Notes: generated by a model from the letters alone, not told the origin. DNA of 64,000 bases from Anaeromonas sp052088025 (GCF_052088025.1 NZ_JBQCYD010000001.1:62001-126000); one strand, 5' to 3'; shown: positions 35,310-45,314, counted from the stretch's first letter. Made by a program: numbers and translations.

Positions 35310-38300
35310 TTATTGTTCATTTGTTACAAGTACTGGTAAATTTTTAAAAGCTACTGAAAGCATTAACTTTATACGATTTAATTGATTTACTTCAGATGCA
35401 CCAGGATCATAATCTATTGCTGCTATATTAGATTTTGGATAAGACTTTCTTAATTTCTTTATCATACCCTTTCCTGTTATATGATTAGGAAGGCATGCAA
35501 AGGGTTGTAAGCAAACTATATTTTCTACACCCTCTTCTATAAGTTCTACCATTTCAGCCGTTAAAAACCATCCTTCTCCTGTTTGATTGCCAAGTGATAG
35601 ATGCTTCTTAGCAGATTCTGCAAGTTCAGATATTTTTTTAGGGGATGTAAATCTCTTGCTTTCATTTAGAGCCTTTTTCATATCTTTTCGTAAAAATTCT
35701 ATAGCTTTTATAGACATATTTCCTAAAAATTTACTTTTAAGACTACCAGATAAATTTTCATACTTAAAGTTATTGTTATAAGAAGAATATAAAAAGAAAT
35801 CTAATAAATCTGGTACTACAGCTTCTGCTCCTTCTTCTTCCAATAATTCAACTATATTATTGTTTGCAGTTGGATGGAATTTAACTAATATTTCTCCTAC
35901 TACTCCTACTTTTGGCTTTATAATATCCTCATCAATTTCAAAATTATCAAAGTCATTTACTATATTATAAATATTTTCTTTGAAATCTTTTTTATCTTCA
36001 TTTTTTAAGCTTTTTTTACATTTATCCATCCAATAATCATATAATCGATCAGCTGAACCTTTTTTCTTTTCATATGGCCTTACTTTATATAATACTCTCA
36101 TGAGTAAATCTCCATATACAAAAGATTTTACCATTTTAATTCCCATCTTTAAACTTACATCGAAACCAGGTTGCTCTTCCAAACCAGATGCATTAAGTGA
36201 AATAACAGGTATATGACTTAATTTAGCATCTTTTAAAGCTTTTCTTATAAAGGCTATATAATTAGTAGCCCTACATCCCCCACCAGTTTGAGATATTATA
36301 ACTGAAGTTTTATCTAAATCATATTTGCCAGATTTTAAAGCATTCATAATTTGACCTACAGTAATAATTGAAGGATAACATGCATCATTATTTACATATC
36401 TAAGCCCCTCATCTATAGCTTTATAATCTACAGATGGTAATATTTCTAAATTATAACCCACACTTCTAACTGCTTCTTGTAATAGCTCAAAATGAATTGG
36501 AGACATTTGTGGGGCTAATATGGTATGAGTTTTTTTCATTTCTTTTGTAAATAATTTCTTATCTTCATGCTCATATAATCTTTTTGGAAGAAAGTTTCTT
36601 TTATCTCTTTCTTCTATGGCTGCTATGAGTGATCTGATTCTAATTTTTACAGCTCCTAAATTATTTATTTCATCAATTTTTAAAGATGTATAAACTTTTC
36701 CATATTGCTCTAATATTTCATTTACTTGATCAGTAGTTACTGCATCTAATCCACAACCAAATGAATTTAATTGTACAAGCTCTAAATTCTTACTTCTAGC
36801 TACAAATGAAGCTGCCCTATACATTCTGGAATGATAAACCCATTGATCTACTACTCTAATTGGTCTTTCAGTTTGCAAAAGATCATCTATTGCATCCTCT
36901 GGAATTACTGCAAAACCAAAGGTATTTATCATATCAGGTACTCCATGATGTATTTCTGGATCTATATGATAAGGTCTACCTGTTAAAACTATTCCCTTTA
37001 AATTGTTTTTATCAATATATTCTAAAGTCTTTTTACCTTGTGTTTTTATATCTTCTTTAAAATTATTTAATTCATTGTATGAATCTTCTACAGCCTTTTT
37101 AATTTCATTCTTAGATAAATTTTCATCCTTTAATTCTACTATTAATCTTTTAATTAACTTTTCTTTATTATCTAAGGGTAGGAAAGGATTATAAAATTTA
37201 ATGTTTTTACTATCTATTTCTTCTATATTTGCTTTTAATGTTTCTGGATAAGAAATTACAATCGGGCAATTATAGTGATTATCTGAGTTTTTATCTTCCT
37301 TTATATTAAAAGGAATACAAGGATAAAAGATCTTTTCTATGCCTTTTTCTATTAAATCTATTATGTGACCATGAGCTAATTTAGCAGGATAACATACAGA
37401 TTCAGATGGGATACTATCCATTCCCATTTCATAGATTTTTTTAGAAGATTTTCTAGATAATCTAACCCTATAACCTAATTTAGTAAAAAATGTAAACCAA
37501 AAAGGATAATCTTCATACATATTAAGGGCTCTAAGCAAGCCTATTTCACCTCTTATAGCTTTATCCTTTGAAAGTGGTTTATAATCAAATAATCTTTTAT
37601 ATTTATATTCATATAAATTTGGTATATGATTATTTATCTCTTCAAGCCCAGCTCCTCTTTCACATCTATTTCCAGAAATATATTTTCCATTATCAGAAAA
37701 ATGATTTATGGTAAGCAAACAATTATTTCCACAAAGTTCACATCTATCTATGGAAGTTTCTATGGTAAAGTTAGCTATTTTTTCTCTATCTATTAAAGTA
37801 GATTTATATTCTTTTTTATACCTTTCTTTTGCAATAAGTGCTCCTCCAAATGCTCCCATTATACCAGCAATGTCGGGTCTTACTACTTCTCTTTCAGATA
37901 TGATTTCTAATGCACGTAGTACAGATTCATTGTAGAAAGTTCCACCCTGAACAACTATTTTTTCTCCTAAATCTTCTGGAGATCTAAGCCTTATAACCTT
38001 ATATAAGGCATTTTTTATAACAGATATTGAAATTCCAGCTGATATATCAGCTATTTCTGCACCTTCTTTTTGAGATTGTTTTACTCTTGAATTCATGAAG
38101 ACGGTACATCTACTGCCTAAATCTACAGGTTTTTTAGAAGACAATGCTTCTTTTGCAAAATCTTTTATATCCATATTTAATGATTTAGCAAAAGTTTCTA
38201 TAAATGAGCCACAACCCGAAGAACAAGCTTCATTTAACATAATAGAATCAATAACTCCATTTTTTATCTTCAAACTTTTCATGTCTTGGCCACCAATATC

Positions 38301-39557
38301 TAATATAAAATCTACACCAGGAAGAAAAAATTCTGCCGCTTTATAATGGGCTACTGTTTCTATTTCTCCTATATCTATATTAAGTGCTGATTTTATAAGA
38401 TGTTCTCCATACCCTGTAACTGTTGAATTTACAATCTTAGTTTCTTCATTTAATTTTACATATAAATCTTTTAGAGCTTTTATACTCGAATTAAGGGGAT
38501 TACCTGTATTACCACCATAATAAGAATATAAAAGCCTACCTTCATCATCTATTAATGCTACTTTTGTAGTTGTAGAGCCTGCATCTATTCCAAGATATGC
38601 ATTCCCTTTATACTTTTCTAAATCTCCTCTTTCTACCTTGTTTTTTTCATGACGTAACTTAAATTTATTATAATCATCTTCATCTTTAAATAATGGCTTT
38701 ATATTTTGTACTTCACCTTTGTTCATTTTGTATATGCCAGGTACTTTTTCATATAAACATTCAAAAGGTACTGGTTCTTGCTCTCTTGAAGAAAGTGCTG
38801 CTCCCATGGCTACAAAGTATTGTGAATCAGGAGGAAATATAACTTCTTCTTCACGAAGTTTTAATGTTTCTATAAATCTCTTTCTAAGCTCAGACATAAA
38901 ATAAAGTGGTCCTCCTAAAAATGCTACACTTCCCCTTATGGCCTTTCCTTGGGAAAGTCCACTTATAGTTTGATTTACTATTGCTTGGAGAACTGAAGCT
39001 GCTATATCTTCTTTTCTCGCACCTTCATTTAGCAAAGGTTGTATATCGGTTTTTGCAAAAACCCCACATCGTGATGCAATAGGGTAAATTGTCTGATAAT
39101 TCTTTGCAAGTTCATTAAGTCCTGCTGCATCTGTTTCTAGGAGTGAAGCCATCTGGTCTATAAATGAACCTGTGCCTCCTGCACAAGTACCATTCATCCT
39201 TTGTTCTAATCCTCCTCCTAGATAGGTTATTTTTGCATCTTCACCTCCTAGTTCTATAGCTACATCAGTTGTTGGAATATACTTTTCTATGGAACTAGTA
39301 CATGCTACTACTTCTTGTATAAACTCTGTATTTAAGTTTTTGGATATAGAAAGTCCACCAGAGCCAGTTACTAGGACAGTTATTTGTTTTTTATTTAGTA
39401 CTTCCTTTGCATCGGCAAATATTGATATTACTGATTTTTTTATATCTGAAAAATGTCTTATATAATTTTTATATAGTATATTAAATTTAAAATCTAATAC
39501 TATTATTTTTATAGTAGTAGAGCCTATATCTAATCCAACATTTAATATATCGTACAT
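35310..39557 (-). CDS. Acyl-CoA dehydratase activator-related giant protein (HgdC/BcrAD + DUF2229 + HgdB-like)
   Basis: The protein of about 1415 residues begins with two ASKHA ATPase domains of the BadF/BcrA/HgdC type (LDIGSTTIKII near 7, with GTCAGGTGSFID; then LGIDAGSTTTKVALID near 340, with LNEACSSGCGSFIET), each with the Cys that ligates an iron-sulfur cluster in HgdC. A DUF2229 region (SRKSSKKIYEMGMDSIPSESVCYPAKLAHGH) and an HgdB-like C-terminal part follow. It is thought to use ATP to drive low-potential electron transfer in radical dehydration, but its client is unknown and no dehydratase subunit genes are next to it. I start at 39557, after GGAGGG. Length matches clostridial homologues. 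Confidence 0.9.
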   Translation of the reverse strand: MYDILNVGLDIGSTTIKIIVLDFKFNILYKNYIRHFSDIKKSVISIFADAKEVLNKKQITVLVTGSGGLSISKNLNTEFIQEVVACTSSIEKYIPTTDVAIELGGEDAKITYLGGGLEQRMNGTCAGGTGSFIDQMASLLETDAAGLNELAKNYQTIYPIASRCGVFAKTDIQPLLNEGARKEDIAASVLQAIVNQTISGLSQGKAIRGSVAFLGGPLYFMSELRKRFIETLKLREEEVIFPPDSQYFVAMGAALSSREQEPVPFECLYEKVPGIYKMNKGEVQNIKPLFKDEDDYNKFKLRHEKNKVERGDLEKYKGNAYLGIDAGSTTTKVALIDDEGRLLYSYYGGNTGNPLNSSIKALKDLYVKLNEETKIVNSTVTGYGEHLIKSALNIDIGEIETVAHYKAAEFFLPGVDFILDIGGQDMKSLKIKNGVIDSIMLNEACSSGCGSFIETFAKSLNMDIKDFAKEALSSKKPVDLGSRCTVFMNSRVKQSQKEGAEIADISAGISISVIKNALYKVIRLRSPEDLGEKIVVQGGTFYNESVLRALEIISEREVVRPDIAGIMGAFGGALIAKERYKKEYKSTLIDREKIANFTIETSIDRCELCGNNCLLTINHFSDNGKYISGNRCERGAGLEEINNHIPNLYEYKYKRLFDYKPLSKDKAIRGEIGLLRALNMYEDYPFWFTFFTKLGYRVRLSRKSSKKIYEMGMDSIPSESVCYPAKLAHGHIIDLIEKGIEKIFYPCIPFNIKEDKNSDNHYNCPIVISYPETLKANIEEIDSKNIKFYNPFLPLDNKEKLIKRLIVELKDENLSKNEIKKAVEDSYNELNNFKEDIKTQGKKTLEYIDKNNLKGIVLTGRPYHIDPEIHHGVPDMINTFGFAVIPEDAIDDLLQTERPIRVVDQWVYHSRMYRAASFVARSKNLELVQLNSFGCGLDAVTTDQVNEILEQYGKVYTSLKIDEINNLGAVKIRIRSLIAAIEERDKRNFLPKRLYEHEDKKLFTKEMKKTHTILAPQMSPIHFELLQEAVRSVGYNLEILPSVDYKAIDEGLRYVNNDACYPSIITVGQIMNALKSGKYDLDKTSVIISQTGGGCRATNYIAFIRKALKDAKLSHIPVISLNASGLEEQPGFDVSLKMGIKMVKSFVYGDLLMRVLYKVRPYEKKKGSADRLYDYWMDKCKKSLKNEDKKDFKENIYNIVNDFDNFEIDEDIIKPKVGVVGEILVKFHPTANNNIVELLEEEGAEAVVPDLLDFFLYSSYNNNFKYENLSGSLKSKFLGNMSIKAIEFLRKDMKKALNESKRFTSPKKISELAESAKKHLSLGNQTGEGWFLTAEMVELIEEGVENIVCLQPFACLPNHITGKGMIKKLRKSYPKSNIAAIDYDPGASEVNQLNRIKLMLSVAFKNLPVLVTNEQ

Positions 39558-39655
39558 AATCTTTCCCTCCATACACAAATAACATATTTTATTCTACTTT
39601 AATAATATTATTAAAGTTTGTCATTAATGCTTATTTGCATATACCAAAAATATAT

Positions 39656-41473
39656 TTAATTTTTAACTTCTATTTCTTCTTCATCTACTTGGACTTTTGG
39701 TATAGCTAAATAAGTAAGTGTTTCTTCTATTATATTCTTAGATACTGGTGCTGCTATTACTCCTCCAAAATGACTAGCTTTATTAGGTTCATCTATTACA
39801 GTTAAAACAACTAATCTTGGATTATTTATGGGCGCAACACCTACAAAAGAAGCAACATATTTTCCATTTACATATTTACCATCTATAGCCTTTTGGCTTG
39901 TACCAGTTTTTCCTCCTACTCTATATCCTTCTATATATGCATTTTTGCCAGAACCTTCTGATACTACCTTCTCCATAATTTCAAGCATTGTATCTGCTGT
40001 TTTTTTAGATATTATTTGTCTTTTATAAGTTTTTTTTGTTTCTTTTATAATATCCCCTTTATCATCAACTATAGATTTAACAATATTAGGACTCATCATC
40101 TTCCCTTCATTTGCTATAGCAGATATGGAAGTTATAAGTTGAATAGGAGTAACTGCTACTCCTTGTCCAAATGACATTGTAGCTACATCTACATCCTTCA
40201 TTGTTTTTTTAGATTTGACAATTCCCCCTATTTCAGACGGTAGTTCTATGCCTGTTAAGTCACCCATACCAAAAGCTCTAGCATATTCTACTATTTTTTC
40301 TTTTCCAAGTCTAAGTCCTAATTCTACCGCTACCTCATTGCATGAATTTTTGAGGCCTTCTGCTAAAGTTTGTTCTCCATGAGCCTTCATACAAGTTATA
40401 TTGCCTGGAACTTGTGTAACCTTACCATCACAAAAAAACTTTTCAGTGGTATTTGCAAGTCCTTCTTCTAAACTTGCTGCTGCAATAAGTAATTTGAATG
40501 TAGAGCCTGGTTCATATATTTCAGATACAAGTGGATTTTTCCACATATCATATAATGTATCTTGCTTTTCTTCCCATGATTTTTCATTAAATGCTTCTTT
40601 TATATCTTTGCCTATATCTATCCAAGGAGAATTTAGATCATGGTTTATACTCATTCTGCTATTAGGATTATAATCAGGTTTGGAAGCCATAGCAAGCATT
40701 TCTCCTGTTTTTGGATCCATAACTAATACAGAAACTCTTTTTGCCATATTTTCTTTTAGAGCCTGCTCTGCTCCAGTTTCTGCAAAATATTGAATTCTTT
40801 CATCTATAGTAAGTACAATATTTTCTCCATTTTCAGCTTCATGTTTTTTTTGATAATTATAAGGTAATTCCATCATATTCCCATCTACAGTTTTAATCCA
40901 TCTACCAGGATTACCCATCAAAGTTTCATTAAAATGACTTTCAATACCATATTGTCCAATTCCATCTCTATTTGTATTACCTATTACTTGAGATAAAAAG
41001 TTGTCAAAAGGATAGTATCTTTTACTTACTTCATCAATACTTACACCTATCAAGGCTTCATCTTTTAATTTTTCTGCCTTTTTTATATCTACATATCTCT
41101 CTATCTCACTCCAATCATTATCTGATTTAAGTGCTTTTTCTATTTTTTCTTTTTCTATATCTAATATGTTTGATATCTTTTTTATATATTTTTCATGATT
41201 TTTTTCTGATATTTTTCCTGGCAAAACAGATACAGTATATAAAGAAAGATCTGTAGAGAGTTTTTTTCCATTTCTATCGTATATATCTCCCCTATCTGGT
41301 TTTAAAACTACATCCCTAGTCCATTGATGAACAGCCTTTGTGCTAAGGCTTTCACCTCTAACAATTTGCAAATATCCAACTCTTACAATAAATCCAAATA
41401 TTAAAATTGATAATAACAATGAAGATTTCATAATTCTATTTTTAACAATTTTATTATACTTTTTTTTGTTCAT
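39656..41473 (-). CDS. Class B penicillin-binding protein (FtsI/SpoVD type)
   Basis: The 605-residue protein has one N-terminal membrane helix (SSLLLSILIFGFIVRVGYLQIV), a dimerisation domain with RGDIYDRNGKKLSTD, and a transpeptidase domain with the active Ser in EPGSTFKLL, SCN in LKNSCNEVAVELG and KTGTS in RVGGKTGTSQK. It cross-links peptidoglycan in division or in the spore cortex. There is no C-terminal PASTA domain, which SpoVD carries in Bacillus, and no mra or fts genes flank it, so division and sporulation roles cannot be separated. It is preceded by a GGGGG-type ribosome site and appears monocistronic. Confidence 0.94.
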   Translation of the reverse strand: MNKKKYNKIVKNRIMKSSLLLSILIFGFIVRVGYLQIVRGESLSTKAVHQWTRDVVLKPDRGDIYDRNGKKLSTDLSLYTVSVLPGKISEKNHEKYIKKISNILDIEKEKIEKALKSDNDWSEIERYVDIKKAEKLKDEALIGVSIDEVSKRYYPFDNFLSQVIGNTNRDGIGQYGIESHFNETLMGNPGRWIKTVDGNMMELPYNYQKKHEAENGENIVLTIDERIQYFAETGAEQALKENMAKRVSVLVMDPKTGEMLAMASKPDYNPNSRMSINHDLNSPWIDIGKDIKEAFNEKSWEEKQDTLYDMWKNPLVSEIYEPGSTFKLLIAAASLEEGLANTTEKFFCDGKVTQVPGNITCMKAHGEQTLAEGLKNSCNEVAVELGLRLGKEKIVEYARAFGMGDLTGIELPSEIGGIVKSKKTMKDVDVATMSFGQGVAVTPIQLITSISAIANEGKMMSPNIVKSIVDDKGDIIKETKKTYKRQIISKKTADTMLEIMEKVVSEGSGKNAYIEGYRVGGKTGTSQKAIDGKYVNGKYVASFVGVAPINNPRLVVLTVIDEPNKASHFGGVIAAPVSKNIIEETLTYLAIPKVQVDEEEIEVKN

Positions 41474-41543
41474 GATTTTCCCCCATCCTTATATATATTT
41501 TACCACAGCATTATAATTTTTTCATCTTTTACAATAAATAATA

Positions 41544-41560
41544 GACCAGTTAAACTGGTC
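41544..41560 (-). terminator. Small hairpin after the propeller-protein gene
   Basis: GACCAGTTTAACTGGTC on the minus strand forms a seven-bp stem with a tight loop, 23 bases after the stop at 41583, followed by a T-rich stretch. A weak terminator is likely. Confidence 0.5.
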
Positions 41561-41582
41561 ATTTTATATAAGTTTTGACTAT

Positions 41583-43100
41583 TTATTTTATTTTTTTTAT
41601 TTCTATAAAGGTCTTATCATTTGAATCAATATCATATTGAACATATAGTACTATTTTTTTATAATCAGGGGAAATCTTAGCATCTACATTTAATGTGTTC
41701 TCTCCATATTCTTCTTGAAAGTTAATTAGTTCTTTTATCTTTAAATTATCATCTGATATATATATTCCTTCATCTGATATCATATAAATATTATCTTTAT
41801 ATTCACTATAACTATATAAATAACCTATCTCTTTGGTTATTATATCTTTTTTATCTATTTCTGTGATATTTATACTTCTTATATCCTTATTTGAATCCAT
41901 AAACAATAATATATTATTAGAAAATAATTTGATAGGTGTGATTTGATGTACAGGATAGTCATCAGTCATATCTATTCCTGAGTCTAAAACTTCCTTTCTT
42001 TTTTTAGTTTTAATATTAATATATTCTATTTTTGCTTTAATCTGTGTCCAATCATCCTCTAATAATTTTTGAGCATTTTCAGCCTTTGTAGTTTCTACTA
42101 TAATTTTCTCATTATCTCTAGACCAATGCACTCTTGATGTAGTTAATTTATCTTTTAAATCTATTATTTTGATTTTTTTTGTTTTTACATCATATATGCC
42201 TATTTTATCAGATAAAAAATATTGGATTTCTAAATCATTTATTACATAATCTTTATATTCATTTGATTGAATTAAAAAAGTAAGCTTTTTACCATCTTCT
42301 GACCAAGTAGGTAAAGTCAAAATACTATTATCTATATTTATTTTTTTCTCTATTCCTTTATTTGCATCTATGATATTAATTCTACTATTATTACCTGGTT
42401 CTTGAGATACAATATGAGTAGAATCTGGACTCCAAGTAGCTGCGATATATGAATATACATAATCAATATCAGGAATATAATTTGCAAGTTCATATTTGTT
42501 TTTTTCTAAATCATAAATAAATCTTTCGTTCCTATCTCCTTTGTCATTTGGTACTCCATTTACTATTACTTTTTTACCATCTGGAGAAATACTATACCAT
42601 TCTTGCTTTTTAGAAATCTTTGTTTCTTTTTCTTTATTATCCATATAGAAAAGTCCATTAAAACCGTCATTAGAATATATTATACCATCTTTATTTGCTT
42701 TAGCCCATTCCCATATAATACCCTTGATATTGAATTTAGCTTCTATTTTTTCTTCCTTTGTACTATAGTCATAGATTATATTTTCTATATTCTCATCTTC
42801 AAAAGTATAATTAAACCTTAGAGTGTTCTTATCAAGCCAAGATAAAGAAGTAATGGGATTTATGGTATCCAAATTTGCTTTTAAATATATACTATTTCCA
42901 TTCTTTTTTATATGTATATTTTCATCCCCTTGAACACTTTGCTTTTCTTCTTTTTTACTTTGACTTTCAACTTCATTCATTTCTTTTTCTGAACTAAAAA
43001 GACCACTTAGTTTTTCTATATCTTTAATATCTAAAGTAAGTGAGAATATGAGAACTATGGTTATAAAAGAAAATATAAGAAGCATTTTTTTGTCTTTCAT
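41583..43100 (-). CDS. Membrane-anchored TolB-like beta-propeller protein
   Basis: A 505-residue protein with an N-terminal membrane anchor (MLLIFSFITIVLIFSLTL), a Glu/Lys/Gln-rich linker (residues about 40-60) and an extracellular region with propeller blades of the PD40 type: WYSISPDGKKVIV, AATWSPDSTHIVSQ, LPTWSEDGKKLTFL and RVHWSRDNEKIIVET. Such propellers bind proteins or peptides. No enzyme domain or partner gene is visible, and the specific function is unknown. It is monocistronic between two hairpins. Confidence 0.8.
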   Translation of the reverse strand: MKDKKMLLIFSFITIVLIFSLTLDIKDIEKLSGLFSSEKEMNEVESQSKKEEKQSVQGDENIHIKKNGNSIYLKANLDTINPITSLSWLDKNTLRFNYTFEDENIENIIYDYSTKEEKIEAKFNIKGIIWEWAKANKDGIIYSNDGFNGLFYMDNKEKETKISKKQEWYSISPDGKKVIVNGVPNDKGDRNERFIYDLEKNKYELANYIPDIDYVYSYIAATWSPDSTHIVSQEPGNNSRINIIDANKGIEKKINIDNSILTLPTWSEDGKKLTFLIQSNEYKDYVINDLEIQYFLSDKIGIYDVKTKKIKIIDLKDKLTTSRVHWSRDNEKIIVETTKAENAQKLLEDDWTQIKAKIEYINIKTKKRKEVLDSGIDMTDDYPVHQITPIKLFSNNILLFMDSNKDIRSINITEIDKKDIITKEIGYLYSYSEYKDNIYMISDEGIYISDDNLKIKELINFQEEYGENTLNVDAKISPDYKKIVLYVQYDIDSNDKTFIEIKKIK

Positions 43101-43200
43101 CTATTCACCCCCTATTTATAATATTTAATTTATTCTTTTTTAATACATATTTATTTATACCCATACTACTTTTTTATATAGATTACATTTAAATTAAATA

Positions 43201-43237
43201 AAAAACCAATTTCATTTCAACAATGAAATTGGTTTTT
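43201..43237 (-). terminator. Terminator after the small zinc-finger gene
   Basis: A 16-bp perfect stem AAAAACCAATTTCATT / AATGAAATTGGTTTTT with a 5-base loop lies 13 bases after the stop at 43250, with the T-run in the minus direction. Confidence 0.9.
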
Positions 43238-43249
43238 TATTTATAACTT

Positions 43250-43417
43250 TTAATTATGGATAGCATCTTCTATTTTTTTACTTGACTGAGCTTTAAGACA
43301 TTCTAGATGATAACATTGTTTAATCTTTATGTCATAAATCATTTCTTTATCCGATGGATTTTTCCCACAAATATAGCATTTAGGTTCACTTTGAATAAAT
43401 TTCTTTAATATACCCAT
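43250..43417 (-). CDS. Small zinc-finger-like protein (55 aa)
   Basis: The protein reads MGILKKFIQSEPKCYICGK, then a charged middle and IKQCYHLECLKAQ. The two pairs C-x2-C and C-Y-H-x2-C could bind one zinc ion in a treble-clef or ribbon form. GGAGGAAAG lies before the ATG and a strong terminator follows, so it is a true gene though too short for ordinary gene callers. It probably acts in the cytoplasm, with nucleic acid or protein partners; the partner is not known. A structured untranslated leader precedes it. Confidence 0.8.
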   Translation of the reverse strand: MGILKKFIQSEPKCYICGKNPSDKEMIYDIKIKQCYHLECLKAQSSKKIEDAIHN

Positions 43418-43440
43418 ATTCTTTCCTCCATTTTACACTG

Positions 43441-43524
43441 AAAATAGATATTCCGGTCATATCTATTTTTGCTATCCGGGAACATAAACTCATTTATATT
43501 TAAGAGTTTTGCCATCGGAGTTTA
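43441..43524 (-). ncRNA. Structured leader upstream of the small zinc-finger gene
   Basis: Reading the minus strand, TAAACTC (43518-43524) and AAACTC (43504-43509 complement) compete for one partner GAGTTTA (43485-43491), a mutually exclusive arrangement. A TCCG/CGGA helix can close the element, and a perfect 11-bp hairpin AAAATAGATAT-GACCGGA-ATATCTATTTT (43441-43469) follows. Its loop CCGG can pair with the upstream CCGG at 43476-43479, a possible pseudoknot. The element lies just before the ribosome site. I match it to no known riboswitch consensus. Confidence 0.4.
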
Positions 43525-43566
43525 CTTGTTCTTATTATAATATAAATATATAAAAAAAGCTATCTA

Positions 43567-44304
43567 TTACAGATATTTTCTTTGTCTCATCATCTCAAAT
43601 GCTAATACAGAGGTGGCAGAAGTTGCTGCCAGTGAAATTTTTTCACTTCTTCCATATGGTATACTAATTATTGTATCAACTTTATCTAAAAAAGAACGAG
43701 TAATTCCTCTTTTTTCTCCTCCAATAAGTAAAAATATAGCTTTCTTAAAATCTACATCATATAAAGATACAGAGTTTTTATTTGATGTAGCTGCTATCTC
43801 AAGGCCCTTACCTTTGAAAAACTCTGCTGCAGAGGATATATCCTCTGCTACAGCCATATCCATAAGCTCTGTAGTCCCAGCTGATGCTTTAGCTACAATA
43901 CTAGTAGCTTCCATCCAATTTCTTGGATTTACTACTACTCCATCTACCCCTGCTAAATAAAGACTTCTTACTGCATATCCAAAATTATATGGATCTTCTA
44001 TGCCATCTAACATAACAATAAATGGATTTTCTTTTCCTTTTATAAGTTTCTCAAGAGAGACAAAGTTTTTTTCTCCTGCTATAGCAATAATTCCACCATG
44101 AGTCTTTCCCTTTGTCATATCATCTATAAGACTTTCATCTACTTTTTTTGTCTTTATACCTTTTCTACCTAACCATTTTTCAAACTCTCTAACCCTTCTA
44201 CTATCTTTATCTTTATCTATATATATCTTGCTAATTCTTCTACTTTTAGCCTTAATAGCTGCTTCTATTGATAATTTTCCTTCTAATATATATTCTTTAT
44301 TCAT
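43567..44304 (-). CDS. TrmH/SpoU-family RNA 2'-O-methyltransferase
   Basis: A 245-residue protein with an N-terminal substrate-binding domain (YILEGKLSIEAAIKAKSRRISKIYID) and a SPOUT knot: motif 1 FIVMLDGIEDPYNFGYAVRSLYLAGVDGVVV, motif 2 IFLLIGGEKRGITRSFLDKVD, motif 3 ISIPYGRSEKISLAATSATSVLAFEMMRQR. It methylates a ribose of 23S rRNA or tRNA with S-adenosylmethionine. Its substrate nucleotide cannot be read. It follows the aminotransferase gene by 11 bases and is probably cotranscribed with it. Confidence 0.93.
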   Translation of the reverse strand: MNKEYILEGKLSIEAAIKAKSRRISKIYIDKDKDSRRVREFEKWLGRKGIKTKKVDESLIDDMTKGKTHGGIIAIAGEKNFVSLEKLIKGKENPFIVMLDGIEDPYNFGYAVRSLYLAGVDGVVVNPRNWMEATSIVAKASAGTTELMDMAVAEDISSAAEFFKGKGLEIAATSNKNSVSLYDVDFKKAIFLLIGGEKRGITRSFLDKVDTIISIPYGRSEKISLAATSATSVLAFEMMRQRKYL

Positions 44305-44315
44305 ATAATCACCTC

Positions 44316-45137
44316 TTATCCTTTATTGTTATTAATATCTTCTAATACTCTTTTTTCATATTCTCTTCTAATATCTTTTATAATAGTATTTTTAGCTGAA
44401 TTATATTCTTCTTCATCCACTATTCCTATAGGCAGTACTCCTATTGAAGTTCCACTCATAAAAAGCCCATCTATTTCTTTTAACTCTTCCTTTTTTAAGT
44501 TCTTTTCAATTACAATTACATTCAAGTCTTCACATGCCTTTAATATATTTGCCCTTGTAACACCTAAAAGTACATCTCCTTTTGGAGCAGTATAGATTTC
44601 TCTTCCTTTAACAAAAAACATATTTGAGCGACTTCCCTCTGTAATATATTCATCTTCATCTATAAGTAAAGCTTCAAATGCATTTTTTTCTTCTAATTTA
44701 TATTTCACCATATTTTTAAAATCATTATTTACCTTTTTAATATTAGGATTATCACGCTCAGCTTTAAGTGTTATGACCTTTACCCCTTGATCATATACAT
44801 ATTCTTTAGGATAAGAACTTCTTATAAAATAAAATACAGATTCAAAACCATCCTTATAATAATTAAATATTATTTTTATATTCATATTTTCTACTTTATT
44901 TTTTTCTATAAGTTTATAAATATTTTTATTTATTTCTTCATCAGTTATTTGAGATTTATAACCTAATAATTCAATAGATTTTTCAAGTCTTTGTATATGT
45001 TCTTCTAAAAACAATGGGGCTCCATCTATAACTCTTATAACTTCATAGACTTTTTCACCTGAGCTTAACTTTAAATCTTTATCACTACATATTTCATTAT
45101 TATAAACAAAAAACTCACTAAATGTATTTATATTCAT
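44316..45137 (-). CDS. Class IV aminotransferase / aminodeoxychorismate lyase-like
   Basis: A 273-residue PLP enzyme of fold type IV. Recognised parts are YEVIRVIDGAPLFLEEHIQRLEKS near residue 30, the Lys region NDFKNMVKYKLEEKNAFEALLIDEDEYITEGSRSNMFFVKG, and the phosphate site GVTRANILKACEDL followed by LFMSGTSIGVLPI. Members act on branched-chain amino acids, D-amino acids or aminodeoxychorismate; motifs do not decide which. No pab, ilv or folate gene is adjacent. Its partner gene is the TrmH-type methyltransferase downstream. Confidence 0.88.
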   Translation of the reverse strand: MNINTFSEFFVYNNEICSDKDLKLSSGEKVYEVIRVIDGAPLFLEEHIQRLEKSIELLGYKSQITDEEINKNIYKLIEKNKVENMNIKIIFNYYKDGFESVFYFIRSSYPKEYVYDQGVKVITLKAERDNPNIKKVNNDFKNMVKYKLEEKNAFEALLIDEDEYITEGSRSNMFFVKGREIYTAPKGDVLLGVTRANILKACEDLNVIVIEKNLKKEELKEIDGLFMSGTSIGVLPIGIVDEEEYNSAKNTIIKDIRREYEKRVLEDINNNKG

Positions 45138-45314
45138 TTAAAAACCACCCTTCTTTTAGCTTATAAGCTTAGTATACCAAATATAGAACCATTATAAAAT
45201 AAATTTAATTTTTATATTTACAATTATAGTTTATATGTTATAATTAAATCAAAAGATATTGTATACAATATCCAGTATCTAAAAAATAAGTATATTTTAT
45301 AAGAGGTTTTACTA
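45138..45314. other. Spacer between the aminotransferase gene and the tnpB element
   Basis: About 180 AT-rich bases contain a minus-strand promoter region for the aminotransferase gene and a TATACAATATCCAGTATC stretch. I see no coding frame or clear regulatory motif. Confidence 0.4.

Noticed and set aside
43441..43566. c-di-GMP, T-box or preQ1 riboswitch identity
   Set aside because: The required conserved strings (for example the T-box AGGGTGGNACCGCG or GEMM GGCAAA/ACGCAAAGCC pair) are not present in order; only a GGCAAA was seen.
43613..43960. 115-codon plus-strand open frame
   Set aside because: Antisense to the TrmH-family gene whose SPOUT motifs are clear; no ribosome site.
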